Source: CALLPQ01 sp038531745 (GTDB lineage: Bacteria > Pseudomonadota > Alphaproteobacteria > Caulobacterales > Parvularculaceae). Taken from it: a stretch of DNA of 64,000 nucleotides. The translations under genes were made by a program, and so were the position numbers. The notes beneath the pieces were generated by a model that worked only from the letters and a program-made list of their open reading frames with translations, was not told the origin of the DNA and ran no database searches. Of the stretch, positions 35,951-44,954 are shown in pieces (the stretch's first letter is position 1; each line of letters begins with the position of its first letter). The DNA is taken from positions 252,371 to 316,370 of the forward strand of contig JBCBBJ010000002.1 in the NCBI GenBank assembly GCA_038531745.1, in the 5' to 3' direction.

Positions 35951-37627
35951 TCAAGAGGTGAGCAAGCACACCGCAAAATACCCCTGATCATCGGTCCATT
36001 GCGCCGCGAGGGTCCACGGCGTCTCCGCCAGGAGCGCGCCGAGACGGTCGCTATTATACTTATAGGAGAATTCGGTGAGTAGCGTTTCGCCTTCCTCAAA
36101 CCAGAATTCCCGGGTTTCCAGCACGATGGCGGTTTTACGTTGCGCCACAAGATGCATTTCAATGCGGTTTTCGTCAGCGTTGTAAAGCGCGTGATGGGCA
36201 AAGTCCTCCACGGCAACCCGCGCGCCCAATTCGCGTTGCATCCGGGTTAACAGGTTCAGATTAAACTGCGCCGTGATGCCATCCGCGTCATTATAAGCGC
36301 GGGTTAGAACGGCTTCATCCTTGATCTGATCAATACCAATCAGAAATTGGGCCCCGTCGCCCAAGGTTGCATGCGCGCGGGTCAAGAAATCTGCCGCCAG
36401 GTCGGGCGTATAATTGCCAAGCGTTGACCCAGGGAAATAGCCCGTCCAATTGTCAATTTCCGGATAAAAATCATCCGGCAGGGCAAGCGGGGTATTAAAA
36501 TCTGCACACACCGCAGAAACCGACAAAGCCGGATAGCGGTTAGCAATCGTCTGTGCACTGTCCACAAGATAGTCTTTTGAGATATCCATGGCCACATAGG
36601 CTTGCATTTGGGCCAAACCCTCAATCAGGGTCGTGATCTTTTCGCTGGCCCCCGACCCATATTCAAAAATACTCGCGCCCTGCCCGATGGCCTTTGCCAT
36701 CTCGGGCATATGGGCCGACATAATCGAAAGCTCCGTCCGCGTTGGATAATAGTCTTCGGTTTGCGTAATCCGGGTAAAGAGCTTTGAGCCGGCTTCATCG
36801 TAGAAATATTTTGGGGAAAGCCGTTTTTGACCCCCATTCGGTTGGCCAAGACCGTCAATCACATCCTTGCGGAAATCGCTTAAGGCGGGATGATAGTCGA
36901 GGAAATGGGTCAGATGATCGACACTGTCTCGCTGTTTGGGCGCCTTGGTGGCCATAAATTCCTGTCCTGTGGCGCCAGCGGTTTCCTGGCGCGCTCTAAT
37001 TTGTGTTGAAGATAATGGGTTGTTGGTCTGATCGATAAACACCCAAACGGGTGGATCATTCTGCCACCACGCGTGCGCGTGTGTCTGATCAAGCTGATGA
37101 TCCGTGAACGCCGTTGCCGCCGGGCCAGATAGCGCCTGCGCGCCATAGCCCGGACGGTTCAGTACACCCAAGGGGATCAGATCGCCAAGCGCGCGCCAAT
37201 CCCGCCAGCGATGGAAATCGGCAAAACTATCGGCGCCCATCAGCCAGAGAAACGACGTGGACGAATAATCACTTTTCAGGGCACGAATGGTATCAATGGT
37301 ATAGCGGGTGCCGCGGGCCTGTTCGAACCGGCTGAGAAAAATACGCTCGTGACCCGCAACCGGCAAAGCGGCCTGCCAGCGGGTGTCATAGCTTTCGTAA
37401 AGCGCCGGGTCTTTGAGCGGGTTACCCGGACTGACCAGCCACCAGACAGCATCAAGCCCGAAGGCCGTGAGCGCGGCCAGCGAAATTTCCCGGTGGCCGC
37501 TATGGGCCGGATTGAACGACCCCCCAAGGAGACCAATCTTTTGCCCAGCGATCAGCGCAGACGCCCCTTGCCCCGCTGTTGGCGCGAGATGATCTAAGCC
37601 TCGCCCGGTACTTTGGCGCATTGCCAT
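35951..37627 (-). CDS. In-frame fusion: NadD nicotinate-nucleotide adenylyltransferase plus EgtD-type histidine methyltransferase
   Basis: 558 aa in one open frame. Residues about 28-215 are NadD (GLLGGSFNPAHSGH nucleotide-binding motif, LWLMGADSFADFHRW, NPLSSTQIRAR), which makes deamido-NAD. Residues 225-558 are an EgtD-type S-adenosylmethionine methyltransferase (KYFYDEAGSKLFTRI, YYPTRTELSIM, IFEYGSGASEKITTL, GYFPGSTLGNYTP, IGIDQIKDEAVL, FEEGETLLTEFSYKYN), the enzyme that trimethylates histidine for ergothioneine. No stop separates the halves. Residue 225 is Met, preceded by AGGACAGG five bases upstream (36961-36968), so the second half may also be made alone. No egtB lies nearby. obgE is immediately upstream, rsfS downstream. 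Confidence 0.88.
   Translation of the reverse strand: MAMRQSTGRGLDHLAPTAGQGASALIAGQKIGLLGGSFNPAHSGHREISLAALTAFGLDAVWWLVSPGNPLKDPALYESYDTRWQAALPVAGHERIFLSRFEQARGTRYTIDTIRALKSDYSSTSFLWLMGADSFADFHRWRDWRALGDLIPLGVLNRPGYGAQALSGPAATAFTDHQLDQTHAHAWWQNDPPVWVFIDQTNNPLSSTQIRARQETAGATGQEFMATKAPKQRDSVDHLTHFLDYHPALSDFRKDVIDGLGQPNGGQKRLSPKYFYDEAGSKLFTRITQTEDYYPTRTELSIMSAHMPEMAKAIGQGASIFEYGSGASEKITTLIEGLAQMQAYVAMDISKDYLVDSAQTIANRYPALSVSAVCADFNTPLALPDDFYPEIDNWTGYFPGSTLGNYTPDLAADFLTRAHATLGDGAQFLIGIDQIKDEAVLTRAYNDADGITAQFNLNLLTRMQRELGARVAVEDFAHHALYNADENRIEMHLVAQRKTAIVLETREFWFEEGETLLTEFSYKYNSDRLGALLAETPWTLAAQWTDDQGYFAVCLLTS
36961..36968 (-). promoter_or_regulatory. Internal ribosome binding site inside the nadD-egtD frame
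   Basis: On the minus strand AGGACAGG lies five bases before the in-frame ATG at 36955-36953. That ATG is exactly where the EgtD-type domain begins, so internal initiation of a free methyltransferase of 334 aa, the usual EgtD length, is plausible. Confidence 0.55.
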
Positions 37628-38743
37628 TCAGGGTGTCCAGGCCGGTTGCCCGGCGGGGCCAGCATCAGCACTGTCGCCAGCGTCGGCATCATTGCCCCCA
37701 TGGCCCCCATGACTTAAAGCGCGAGATTGCGAAGCGGCCAGGCGCGCAGCCGCACCATCGCTGACCAATGTGCTCAGCATACCAAGGAGGTTTTGCGTGC
37801 CATTTTGGGCTACAGCAGAAATCACATGGACGGGACGGCCCACATGCTGGGACAGGGCGTTACGCGCTTTTTCAATATCGTCAGGGGTAAGAATATCCGC
37901 TTTGGTGATGGCGATGCTTTCGGCCTTGGTTTCCAGGCCCTGGCCGTACGCGTCCAGTTCACCGCGGACCGTTTCATAATCGGCAACGATATCCGCGCTT
38001 GACCCATCAACAAGATGCAAGATTGCGGCGCAGCGCTCAATATGGCCAAGGAAGCGATCACCAATCCCGGCCCCTTCATGGGCGCCCTCAATCAGGCCCG
38101 GAATATCGGCGAGTACAAAACTTTCCCCCTCCCCCACACGCACAACACCCAAACCCGGATGCAACGTCGTGAACGGATAATCGGCAATTTTGGGCCGCGC
38201 GGCCGTTGCCGCGGAGAGGAATGTTGACTTACCCGCATTGGGCAAGCCCACAAGACCAATATCAGCAATCAGCTTCAAGCGGAGCCAGATCGTCCGATGC
38301 TCCGCCGGTTGACCCGGATTGGCCTTGCGCGGGGCCTGGTTAATTGACGTCTTAAAGCGCTGGTTACCGAACCCGCCATTGCCGCCCTTGGCCAGCAACA
38401 CCCTGTCCCCCACCGCATCAAGATCGGCGATCAGCGTTTCCTCATCTTCTTCAAAGATTTGGGTGCCAATGGGCACTTTAACCACCAGATCAGGGCCCGA
38501 TGCGCCGGTTCGGTTTGACCCCTCCCCGGGACGTCCGTTCTTGGCTTTGTAATGCTGCTGATACCGAAAATCGATCAGAGTGTTAAGATTATCAACCGCC
38601 TCGGCAAACACATGCCCGCCACGCCCACCATCGCCGCCATTGGGCCCGCCAAACTCAACGAACTTTTCCCGGCGAAAGGACAGGCAGCCCGCACCGCCCG
38701 GCCCGCTCTGAATATAGATTTTAGCGCGATCAAGAAACTTCAT
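37628..38743 (-). CDS. obgE: Obg-family GTPase ObgE/CgtA
   Basis: 371 aa GTPase for 50S assembly and stress control. The glycine-rich Obg domain comes first (MKFLDRAKIYIQSGPGGAG, then GGPNGGDGGRGGHV), and the G domain starts near residue 160: G1 GLPNAGKSTFL, G3 DIPGLIEGAHEGAGIG, G4 TKAD. A short poly-polar tail replaces the long C-terminal domain of some relatives. ATG at 38743 matches the family start; the upstream in-frame start at 38833 would add 30 unsupported residues. It heads the nadD-rsfS-rlmH-envC order; proB and proA, often placed between obgE and nadD, are absent. Confidence 0.95.
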   Translation of the reverse strand: MKFLDRAKIYIQSGPGGAGCLSFRREKFVEFGGPNGGDGGRGGHVFAEAVDNLNTLIDFRYQQHYKAKNGRPGEGSNRTGASGPDLVVKVPIGTQIFEEDEETLIADLDAVGDRVLLAKGGNGGFGNQRFKTSINQAPRKANPGQPAEHRTIWLRLKLIADIGLVGLPNAGKSTFLSAATAARPKIADYPFTTLHPGLGVVRVGEGESFVLADIPGLIEGAHEGAGIGDRFLGHIERCAAILHLVDGSSADIVADYETVRGELDAYGQGLETKAESIAITKADILTPDDIEKARNALSQHVGRPVHVISAVAQNGTQNLLGMLSTLVSDGAAARLAASQSRALSHGGHGGNDADAGDSADAGPAGQPAWTP

Positions 38744-39013
38744 GGCCCCGACATAGAGGGTGTAACTGCGATGTACCACCCCGCCGCAAACTGCTAGCGG
38801 TTTGGGGCCTGAAAACGCATTCCTATTATTCATTTGGAGAAAGAAACAAGCGTTGAATTTGTTTGCCTTTCGCCGAGCGACCGCCGGTCATGCCTGCTGC
38901 TGTCGCATCGCTGTTCCTCGCGAGCGTCGCCTGGATGAGCGGTTTGTGCAGCGCGGAACTAACCCACGGAGCCCAGAGCGGCGTAAACCTCATAGACAAA
39001 AAGGAGCGCAGCT

Positions 39014-39715
39014 ATGATTGTCGTCCACCATCTCGAACAGTCCCGCTCGCAACGGATTTTGTGGTTATTGGAAGAATTGGGGCTCGACTATACCGTTGAG
39101 CATTACAGCCGTGATCCGGAAACCAATCTTGCACCGGCGAGCCTGCGCGCCGTTCACCCCCTGGGAAAGGCACCGGTGATTGTTGATACGGGCACCAGCC
39201 CCGCCACGACCGTGTCAGAGACGGGCACGATCGTGGAATATCTCATTGATCGGTACGGACAAGGGCAGTTAAAGCCCGCCGATGACGGGCCGGAGGCGCT
39301 GCGCTATCGCCATTGGCTCCACTATGCCGAGGGCTCATTGATGCTGCCTCTCTTGCTTAAATTGGTAATGACCCGGATTGCCACGGCGCCGATGCCGTTT
39401 TTTGCCAAGCCCATCGCGAAATCCCTGGCCGCAAAAGTCAATGAGAGCTTTGTCGATCCCAATATCAAACTCCATTTTGATTATGTGGAGGCCGAACTTG
39501 CCCACGGCGATTTCTTCGCCGGTAATGAGCTGACAGGTGCCGATATTATGATGAGCTTTCCCCTGGAGGCCGCGGCCATGCGCAGCGGCGCCGCCGACGC
39601 GCGCCCGCGCCTAAAAGCGTATTTGCAGAAAATCCACGCGCGCCCGGCCTATCAGGCCGCCCTTGCCAAGGGGGGACCCTATGAATATGCCCATTTGACG
39701 CAAAACGCGGCCTGA
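39014..39715 (+). CDS. Glutathione S-transferase family protein
   Basis: 233 aa, normal GST length. The thioredoxin-like domain has VHHLEQSRSQRILWLLEELGLDYTVEHYSRD (residues about 4-34) with the Ser region of the active site, and LGKAPVIVDTG plus SETGTIVEYLIDRYG near 55-80. The helical C-terminal domain has GDFFAGNELTGADIMMSFPLE, the family N-capping box. AAGGAG nine bases upstream supports ATG 39014. The substrate is unknown. Confidence 0.92.
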   Translation: MIVVHHLEQSRSQRILWLLEELGLDYTVEHYSRDPETNLAPASLRAVHPLGKAPVIVDTGTSPATTVSETGTIVEYLIDRYGQGQLKPADDGPEALRYRHWLHYAEGSLMLPLLLKLVMTRIATAPMPFFAKPIAKSLAAKVNESFVDPNIKLHFDYVEAELAHGDFFAGNELTGADIMMSFPLEAAAMRSGAADARPRLKAYLQKIHARPAYQAALAKGGPYEYAHLTQNAA

Positions 39716-39855
39716 GGTCCTTTCGGCGCGGTAACGCCCTTGTGCGGGGTGGGTGCGGCCAAAAACGGTCACGCCAAGGCCGTGCTTCCACCTTTCTTTC
39801 ACCATCGCCAACCGTTATCTCCCATCCTGTAACAACGTGGCAGGAGATTAGGTTT

Positions 39856-40626
39856 ATGGACGTGCTCACCGGTTTTTCCGTGGCCATCGCCCTGATGCTG
39901 GCCAACCCTGTGCTCGCCGCCGATAGCATCGCGCAACCCCAGGCGAGCGGGTCGCAAGCCAGCGCCCAGCCGCCAGCAAGCAATCAGCCAGCAGCGCAAC
40001 CAGACGCCGGACTAGCCCTTGATCCAATCCCGGCTGAGGATATTTCGATAGCGGAACAGGCACCGGCTAAACTAGCTTTTGCCGACAAATCTGATGAAGA
40101 ACTGATCGCTATGGGCCGCGAATGGCTAGAGTCCGTGGAAACGCTTTCGGGCCGGTTTATCCAACAGGCACCATCGGGCACGGTCTCATCGGGGACGTTT
40201 TATATCCGTCGCCCGGGGCTGTTGCGGTTTGCCTATGAGCCGCCGAGCCAATTATTGATCGTTGCCAACGGGGGCACGGTTTTTGTGCGCGATGAAGCCT
40301 TGAAAACAACCGATTCCTATCCGGTAGGTCGCACACCCCTGAAATTTCTTCTGCGCCGGAAAATCGATCTCGATGCCGCCACCATTTTGGGGGTGGAGCG
40401 TGGGCCCGATGCCTTCGCCATCGCCATTGCTGCCACCGATGAGGATACCGATGGGGAATTGAGCCTTGTCTTTTCCGCCGTGGACACAGCACTTGTGCGC
40501 TGGGTCGTCAAAGACGTCCGCAATGGATTGACCATCGTTGATCTCTTCGAGGTGGAAAAAGACAAGCGCCTAAGGAATGATCTATTCCGTATTCCGGAAA
40601 CCGACTCGCCATTTCTGAAAAATTGA
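39856..40626 (+). CDS. lolA: Outer-membrane lipoprotein carrier LolA-family protein
   Basis: 256 aa, periplasmic; shuttles lipoproteins from LolCDE to the outer membrane. Residues 1-22 are a signal peptide (SVAIALMLANPVLA). A Gln/Ala/Pro-rich linker covers about 25-60. The LolA half-barrel follows: VETLSGRFIQQAPSGTVSSGTFYIRRPGLLRFAYEPPSQLLIVANGGTVFV near residues 96-146, all typical. AGGAGATTAGG upstream marks ATG 39856. An xthA gene lies two genes downstream; lolA-xthA is a common alphaproteobacterial pairing. Confidence 0.9.
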   Translation: MDVLTGFSVAIALMLANPVLAADSIAQPQASGSQASAQPPASNQPAAQPDAGLALDPIPAEDISIAEQAPAKLAFADKSDEELIAMGREWLESVETLSGRFIQQAPSGTVSSGTFYIRRPGLLRFAYEPPSQLLIVANGGTVFVRDEALKTTDSYPVGRTPLKFLLRRKIDLDAATILGVERGPDAFAIAIAATDEDTDGELSLVFSAVDTALVRWVVKDVRNGLTIVDLFEVEKDKRLRNDLFRIPETDSPFLKN

Positions 40627-40882
40627 GGGCCGGGAGGGGTCATTGCGACGCGCATCCGACCCTGCGCACGCGAATGTTACCAAAAATCCATAAGAAACTT
40701 TGCAACACGCAAGGGATTTGTTGGCCTTACCTATTGAAAATGGGTTCAATGATGCGTTAATGTAACAGTGCAAGGCGAAGACTTTTTGGACCGGCGTTGC
40801 CCCCCCGCTTGCAGGTCCGGATTTTTATCTTCCCTTGCCGCCGGAACATCCCCTCCCGGCGGGCGCTTCTGCGCACATCCCT
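40627..40882. other. Long lolA 3' region, possible small transcript
   Basis: No protein-coding frame is supported in this 256-bp stretch. A promoter-like TTGAAA (near 40734) is followed after 18 bases by TAATGT, with a strong terminator at 40883-40928. This leaves room for a small RNA of about 170 nt, or simply a long untranslated end of the lolA message. I do not recognise a known RNA family in it. Confidence 0.3.
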
Positions 40883-40928
40883 GGCGTCCAACTCGCCCCT
40901 GCCCAGGCTCGAGTTGGACGCCTTTTTT
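40883..40928 (+). terminator. Rho-independent terminator
   Basis: A perfect 13-bp stem, GGCGTCCAACTCG (40883-40895) and CGAGTTGGACGCC (40910-40922), with a 14-base loop, is followed by six T at 40923-40928. The polarity ends plus-strand transcription coming from lolA or from a small RNA start within the gap. Confidence 0.9.
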
Positions 40929-41003
40929 ATGTCTCCTGTCATGTGTTTGCGTATGCTACCGGATCAACGAGCGCAAATGCCCCCGTAACCCGTAATTGGC
41001 CCT

Positions 41004-41600
41004 ATGAGTGAAATTGATCTGGAAGATCTGGAACGCGAAATTCCCAGCCTGGCCGTTGTCAGCCGGTTTGCCCGTAATCTGGAAAATGTGCCCTGGTTCG
41101 CCAATCTGGGGGAGCCCATGACCCCCGGCGCGCGCCATACCGCGCGGCGTTACATAGACGGCCTCGGCTTTCCCGATGCGGATGTGGCCATCCTGGTTGA
41201 TTGGGAGGATGCCGCAGACGCCGCCGAGAGCCTTGATTGGCAAAGCCCCGCCTGGGAGGCTGAGGAGCTTTTGCGGGCTGATCTGACCGGCCGGGCGATG
41301 GAGAGCCTTTCCGAGGAAGCGCTGAACATTGGTATGACCCTGATTGGCGACAAGATCAGCACACCGGCGACTGAAGCCATGCAGCAGGCGTCGTTTCTGT
41401 GGGATATGGAAGATGAGGCTGCCCAGCGGCTCGCCGTGGGCGCAGCGGTTCAGGCCGCCCATGGCGCCGCGTTGGCCCTATTGGCCGCCAGTGACCCCGA
41501 TTTTGAGGTTGACACCCATGCCCTTACCGCAAAGTTTCAACTGTTCGAATTCGGCCGCTGGCCCGTGGGGTTGGTGGGCAGATCGTTCAATGTATTCTGA
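41004..41600 (+). CDS. Conserved-looking protein of unknown function, helical and acidic
   Basis: 198 aa, acidic and mostly alpha-helical (VSRFARNLENVPWFANLGEPMTPGARHTARRYIDGLGF near residues 19-56; a long amphipathic block from 100 to 165). No signal peptide or membrane helix is seen, so it is probably cytosolic. No family is recognised. It starts 75 bp after the strong terminator and ends just before a bidirectional hairpin, so it is probably its own transcription unit. Confidence 0.72.
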   Translation: MSEIDLEDLEREIPSLAVVSRFARNLENVPWFANLGEPMTPGARHTARRYIDGLGFPDADVAILVDWEDAADAAESLDWQSPAWEAEELLRADLTGRAMESLSEEALNIGMTLIGDKISTPATEAMQQASFLWDMEDEAAQRLAVGAAVQAAHGAALALLAASDPDFEVDTHALTAKFQLFEFGRWPVGLVGRSFNVF

Positions 41601-41605
41601 GGCTC

Positions 41606-41644
41606 AAAGCGTCATCATTTCAATGAGCATCACGATGACGCTTT
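41606..41644. terminator. Bidirectional terminator hairpin between convergent genes
   Basis: AAAGCGTCATC (41606-41616) pairs perfectly with GATGACGCTTT (41634-41644). A and T at the stem ends give short U-runs in both directions. It separates the unknown gene at 41004-41600 from the TauE/SafE-family gene at 41706. Confidence 0.7.
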
Positions 41645-41705
41645 AAGGTCATGCTTTTACGTGCCTCCCGAACGGCGAGCCGCCCACACTTCGCCTGAAG
41701 ACACC

Positions 41706-42473
41706 TTAGGGCGCGGTAAGACCGGCCATACCAGCACTGACCAACAACCAGAACGCAATCGCCGTCAGGGCAATTTTGAACCCGGCGCGAAAGCGATGCT
41801 CGGGCAAAGAGATTAAAATACGCGTGCCGATCCACGTGCCCATAAATCCGCTTAGAACAATCGCCACAATAAATCCGGCCCACGGCCCATAGGCAAAGCC
41901 GAGCGCGCCAAACGCCACTACTTTTAGCAGATGCTGCACCAGCATACAGGCGCCGTGGGTGCCCGTGGTGGCAAACCGGTCAAGCCCAGCCCTACCGATA
42001 ACGCTAGCCGCTATGGGGCCGGTGGCCCCAAAAAACAGGGTCAGAAAACTGCCCACAACCCCGGTGGCAAAGAACGCCCCTCGCCCCGGTTTCGGCACGT
42101 TCAGCGCCGGGCCCCAAACCGACCACAGAACAAACAAGCCAACCCCCGCCTTTAACAGGGCTGCCGGTATGGCCACCAAAACCTGGCTGCCAAACGCCGT
42201 GCCAATCACGCCGCCAATGGCGAACCACGCCACAATTGGCCAAACAACATTGCGCCATTGCAGGATTGACCGCCCGGCATTGGAGCCCAATTGCGCAACC
42301 CCGTGCACCGGTATGACCGCCGCAATGGGCATCAACGCCGTCATGATCGCCAGCAGGATCAACCCGCCGCCAAGCCCCAACGCCGCCGTCAGCCCGGCCG
42401 CCACCATGGCCGTCGCCAAGACGGCAAACGCGCTGACCAGGGTCATACCGTCCGGTGTTAAAAAGGCGTCCAT
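41706..42473 (-). CDS. Sulfite exporter TauE/SafE-family permease
   Basis: 255 aa with about eight hydrophobic segments. The repeated family pattern is seen as ALGLGGGLILLAIMTALMPIAAVIPVHGVAQLGSNAGRSILQWRNV (residues about 30-75) and SFLTLFFGATGPIAASVI near 137-155. It moves small organic or sulfur anions; the substrate is unknown. GGGAGGGAGA directly before ATG 42473 marks the start; the open frame upstream of it overlaps the divergent xthA leader and lacks support. Confidence 0.88.
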   Translation of the reverse strand: MDAFLTPDGMTLVSAFAVLATAMVAAGLTAALGLGGGLILLAIMTALMPIAAVIPVHGVAQLGSNAGRSILQWRNVVWPIVAWFAIGGVIGTAFGSQVLVAIPAALLKAGVGLFVLWSVWGPALNVPKPGRGAFFATGVVGSFLTLFFGATGPIAASVIGRAGLDRFATTGTHGACMLVQHLLKVVAFGALGFAYGPWAGFIVAIVLSGFMGTWIGTRILISLPEHRFRAGFKIALTAIAFWLLVSAGMAGLTAP

Positions 42474-42644
42474 TCTCCCTCCCATCATCCAACAACCGGG
42501 CAGCAGTAAAAGCTGCTGGAAAAGGCGTCTGCCCGCGGTGATCGTCAAGGCCCCGCTGGCAAAAATCGATAATGCCACGCTCGGCTTTTCAAGCGGGGTC
42601 GAACAGGCCATACCCGGCACCCGATCAGAAAGAGTACTTCTCCC

Positions 42645-43451
42645 ATGAAAATCACCACCTGGAATATCAATTCGGTCCGGCTACGCATTGATCAGGTGAC
42701 GGCGTTTTTGCAGGCGGAGCAGCCTGATGTGCTTTGTCTGCAGGAGATTAAATGCACCGATGATCAGTTCCCGGCCAAAGCGCTCGCCAAAATCGGGTAT
42801 GACCAGATCGCGGTCCACGGTCAAAAATCCTACCACGGTGTGGCGATCGTGGCGCGTGTTCCCCTAAGCGATGTGACCCGTACGGATTTTTGCGCAATGG
42901 GCGATGCCCGCCATATTCAGGCGCGTGCCGGCGGCATCGATATCCATAATTTTTATGTGCCCGCCGGCGGTGATGAGCCTGATCCCGCCGGCAATGAAAA
43001 ATTTGCTCACAAGCTGTCTTTTCTTGAGGAAATGGCTGAATGGTCAACGGCCTTGCGCGCAACGCCGCGCCGCAAAAAGGTGCTGGTGGGCGATTTGAAT
43101 GTGGCACCGGACCCGGACGATGTGTGGTCCCATAAACAGCTTTTGAAAGTTGTCTCCCACACGCCCATTGAGGTGGCCAAATTGAACGCTGCACGCGATG
43201 CCGGGGGGTGGACCGATGTGGCCCGGGCGCTGATCCCTGGGCCAGAAAAACTCTATAGCTGGTGGTCATACCGGGCCCGCGACTGGCGCGCGAGCAATCG
43301 CGGTCGCCGTCTCGATCATATCTGGGTCAATGGCGCCCTGAAAAAAGCGGCTCTTGCCGGGGGGCGGGCGGCCTATAAAATCCATGGGGAAGTGCGCGGC
43401 TGGGAAAAACCGTCAGACCACGCCCCAATAAGCCTGACATTCGATGTGTGA
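42645..43451 (+). CDS. xthA: Exodeoxyribonuclease III
   Basis: 268 aa, AP endonuclease and 3'-5' exonuclease of base-excision repair. Catalytic sequences of the EEP fold are all present: TWNINSVRLR at the N-terminus, LCLQEIKC with the metal-binding Glu near residue 34, GDLNVAPDPDD near 148, RRLDHIWVN near 222, and the terminal SDHAPISLTFDV with the general-base His. Length and motifs are normal. Confidence 0.96.
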   Translation: MKITTWNINSVRLRIDQVTAFLQAEQPDVLCLQEIKCTDDQFPAKALAKIGYDQIAVHGQKSYHGVAIVARVPLSDVTRTDFCAMGDARHIQARAGGIDIHNFYVPAGGDEPDPAGNEKFAHKLSFLEEMAEWSTALRATPRRKKVLVGDLNVAPDPDDVWSHKQLLKVVSHTPIEVAKLNAARDAGGWTDVARALIPGPEKLYSWWSYRARDWRASNRGRRLDHIWVNGALKKAALAGGRAAYKIHGEVRGWEKPSDHAPISLTFDV

Positions 43452-43578
43452 CGACCCGTCCCGCGCGTATTCCGCAGCTTGATCAACGATCTTTGAAAAG
43501 AATATTTGGCGCAGTCTTTTGGAAACCCTCCCGTCAAGTCCGAGGTTCGGCCTCGATGTCAACGCCGCTGCGTCCGCC

Positions 43579-44124
43579 TCACCCGGCCATGGCGATGATA
43601 TCTTCTTTGGAAAGCGAGCCGGGCACCACTGTTACGGGAACGGGACGATCCCCGAAATAGCTAGGGCTTTGGGCAAGCGCGGTGACAAGGGGACCCGGGC
43701 CGTCCGGATTGATCGATGCGCCCAGAAAAAGAACCGCAATGGCGGCATCACCTTCAATCATCTGGCGGATTTCATCGATCAGGCGCCCTTCGCGGATATG
43801 CAATTCCGGCCGATGGCCCCATTGCTCCTCAACCTCGCGCGCGAATATGGCCAAAAGTTCTTCCGCATGGTCATAGGCTTCGGCGCGCATGGCCTCCGCC
43901 ACGGTTTGCCAATGGGCATATTCGCCCGGCTCAATAATATGCAGCAGAACCACCTGAGCGTTGGAATAGCGCGCACGCCGGGCGGCAAAATAGGCCGCCA
44001 AATGCGCCTCGGCGCAATCTTGCGCGATCACCAGAAACTTGACCGCCGGGCCGCCATGGTCAAACCGGGCAATCAGGCCAGGCTTGGCGTCCTCGGTGGT
44101 TGGTGGGTCAGGTTCTTGTTCCAT
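43579..44124 (-). CDS. Universal stress protein family member
   Basis: 181 aa. The UspA alpha/beta fold is seen from residue 27: VKFLVIAQDCAEAHLAAYFAARRARYSNAQVVLLHIIEP, then IEGDAAIAVLFLGASINPDGPGPLVTALAQ and RPVPVTVVPG at the C-terminus. The ATP-binding G-x2-G-x9-G(S/T) motif is not clear, so nucleotide binding is uncertain. ATG 44124 is preferred over the longer start at 44175. It is divergent from the SpoU gene. Confidence 0.82.
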   Translation of the reverse strand: MEQEPDPPTTEDAKPGLIARFDHGGPAVKFLVIAQDCAEAHLAAYFAARRARYSNAQVVLLHIIEPGEYAHWQTVAEAMRAEAYDHAEELLAIFAREVEEQWGHRPELHIREGRLIDEIRQMIEGDAAIAVLFLGASINPDGPGPLVTALAQSPSYFGDRPVPVTVVPGSLSKEDIIAMAG

Positions 44125-44324
44125 GGGCGAAGTATGCCCCCAAGCCCCTATGGGCAACAAGGGCGCAACCAACAAACAAACCCGAGAACGAATCGCATGC
44201 CGGCTTTAGACGGTCTCAAGCCATGGGCTTGCTTTGTTTTTGCGCTCAACACCCCGTAAAAGAACCCAACAAAGTGGGCGAACACAGGGGTTTCGCCGCA
44301 ACCACCAAACGGGAAACACACCGC

Positions 44325-44840
44325 ATGCGGGGGTATTTCGGGATCGGATGCGAGCGCATCTCCAAAGCCATGAATCTGGGTGCACTTTTGCGCACGGGCC
44401 ATGCATTCGGGGCAAGTTTCGCGTTCACCATCAATGCCCATCACCGTGCGCGGATGATTGACCGCGCCGATACGGCAAAAAGCGATCAGCATGTGCCGCT
44501 CTACGAATGGGACAGTCTTGATGATATGCGCCTGCCCAAGGGATGTGCGCTGGTGGGGGTGGAATTGGATGAAACGGCCATTGACCTGCCGTCTTTTCGG
44601 CACCCCTTGAATGTTGCGTATATTCTGGGCCCGGAAAAAGGCAGTCTGTCGCCGGCGGCAACCGCGCGCTGTGCACATCTTGTGAAAATCCCGACGCGGT
44701 TCTGCATCAATGTTTCGCTAGCGGCGGCCCTGGTGATGTATGACCGGGTACTGACGCTGGGCCACTATCCACCGCGACCGCTCACGGCGCTGGGCGAAAC
44801 GGTGGCGGTACCCGTGCCGGATCGATCACGCCTTCGGTGA
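44325..44840 (+). CDS. SpoU/TrmH-family RNA 2'-O-methyltransferase (trefoil knot)
   Basis: 171 aa, a minimal SPOUT enzyme without an N-terminal RNA-binding domain. Motif 1 is RISKAMNLGALLRTGHAFGASFAF near residues 10-33 (Asn and Arg of the active site). The SAM knot is NVAYILGPEKGSLSPAATARCAHLVKIPT near 103-131, and motif 3 is CINVSLAAALVMYDR near 135-149. The target RNA cannot be fixed. ATG 44325 fits the family; the earlier open frame back to 44100 overlaps the universal stress gene. Confidence 0.87.
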   Translation: MRGYFGIGCERISKAMNLGALLRTGHAFGASFAFTINAHHRARMIDRADTAKSDQHVPLYEWDSLDDMRLPKGCALVGVELDETAIDLPSFRHPLNVAYILGPEKGSLSPAATARCAHLVKIPTRFCINVSLAAALVMYDRVLTLGHYPPRPLTALGETVAVPVPDRSRLR

Positions 44841-44850
44841 CAAGTGCCAC

Positions 44851-44895
44851 AAAAAAACAGCGCCGCGGCCCCTGCAACAGGGACGCCGGGCGCTG
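44851..44895 (-). terminator. Rho-independent terminator of the MarR-type gene
   Basis: On the minus strand, CAGCGCC (44895-44889) pairs with GGCGCTG (44864-44858), followed by seven T (44857-44851). It lies 60 bp after the stop of the MarR-type gene and ten bases after the convergent SpoU gene. Confidence 0.8.
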
Positions 44896-44954
44896 TCTTG
44901 ATGCTGATGATGGCAGGCACACAGATCCCGTGTACGTGCCATCAAAAAAGGCCG

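Noticed and set aside
40765..40928. Known RNA (6S or SRP RNA) in the lolA downstream gap
   Set aside because: The conserved SRP loop (GGAAG...AGCAGCC type) and a 6S-like long closing stem are not present.
43519..44259. Plus-strand frame of 246 codons between xthA and the SpoU gene
   Set aside because: It lies opposite the universal stress gene, whose minus-strand protein has a proper family pattern.
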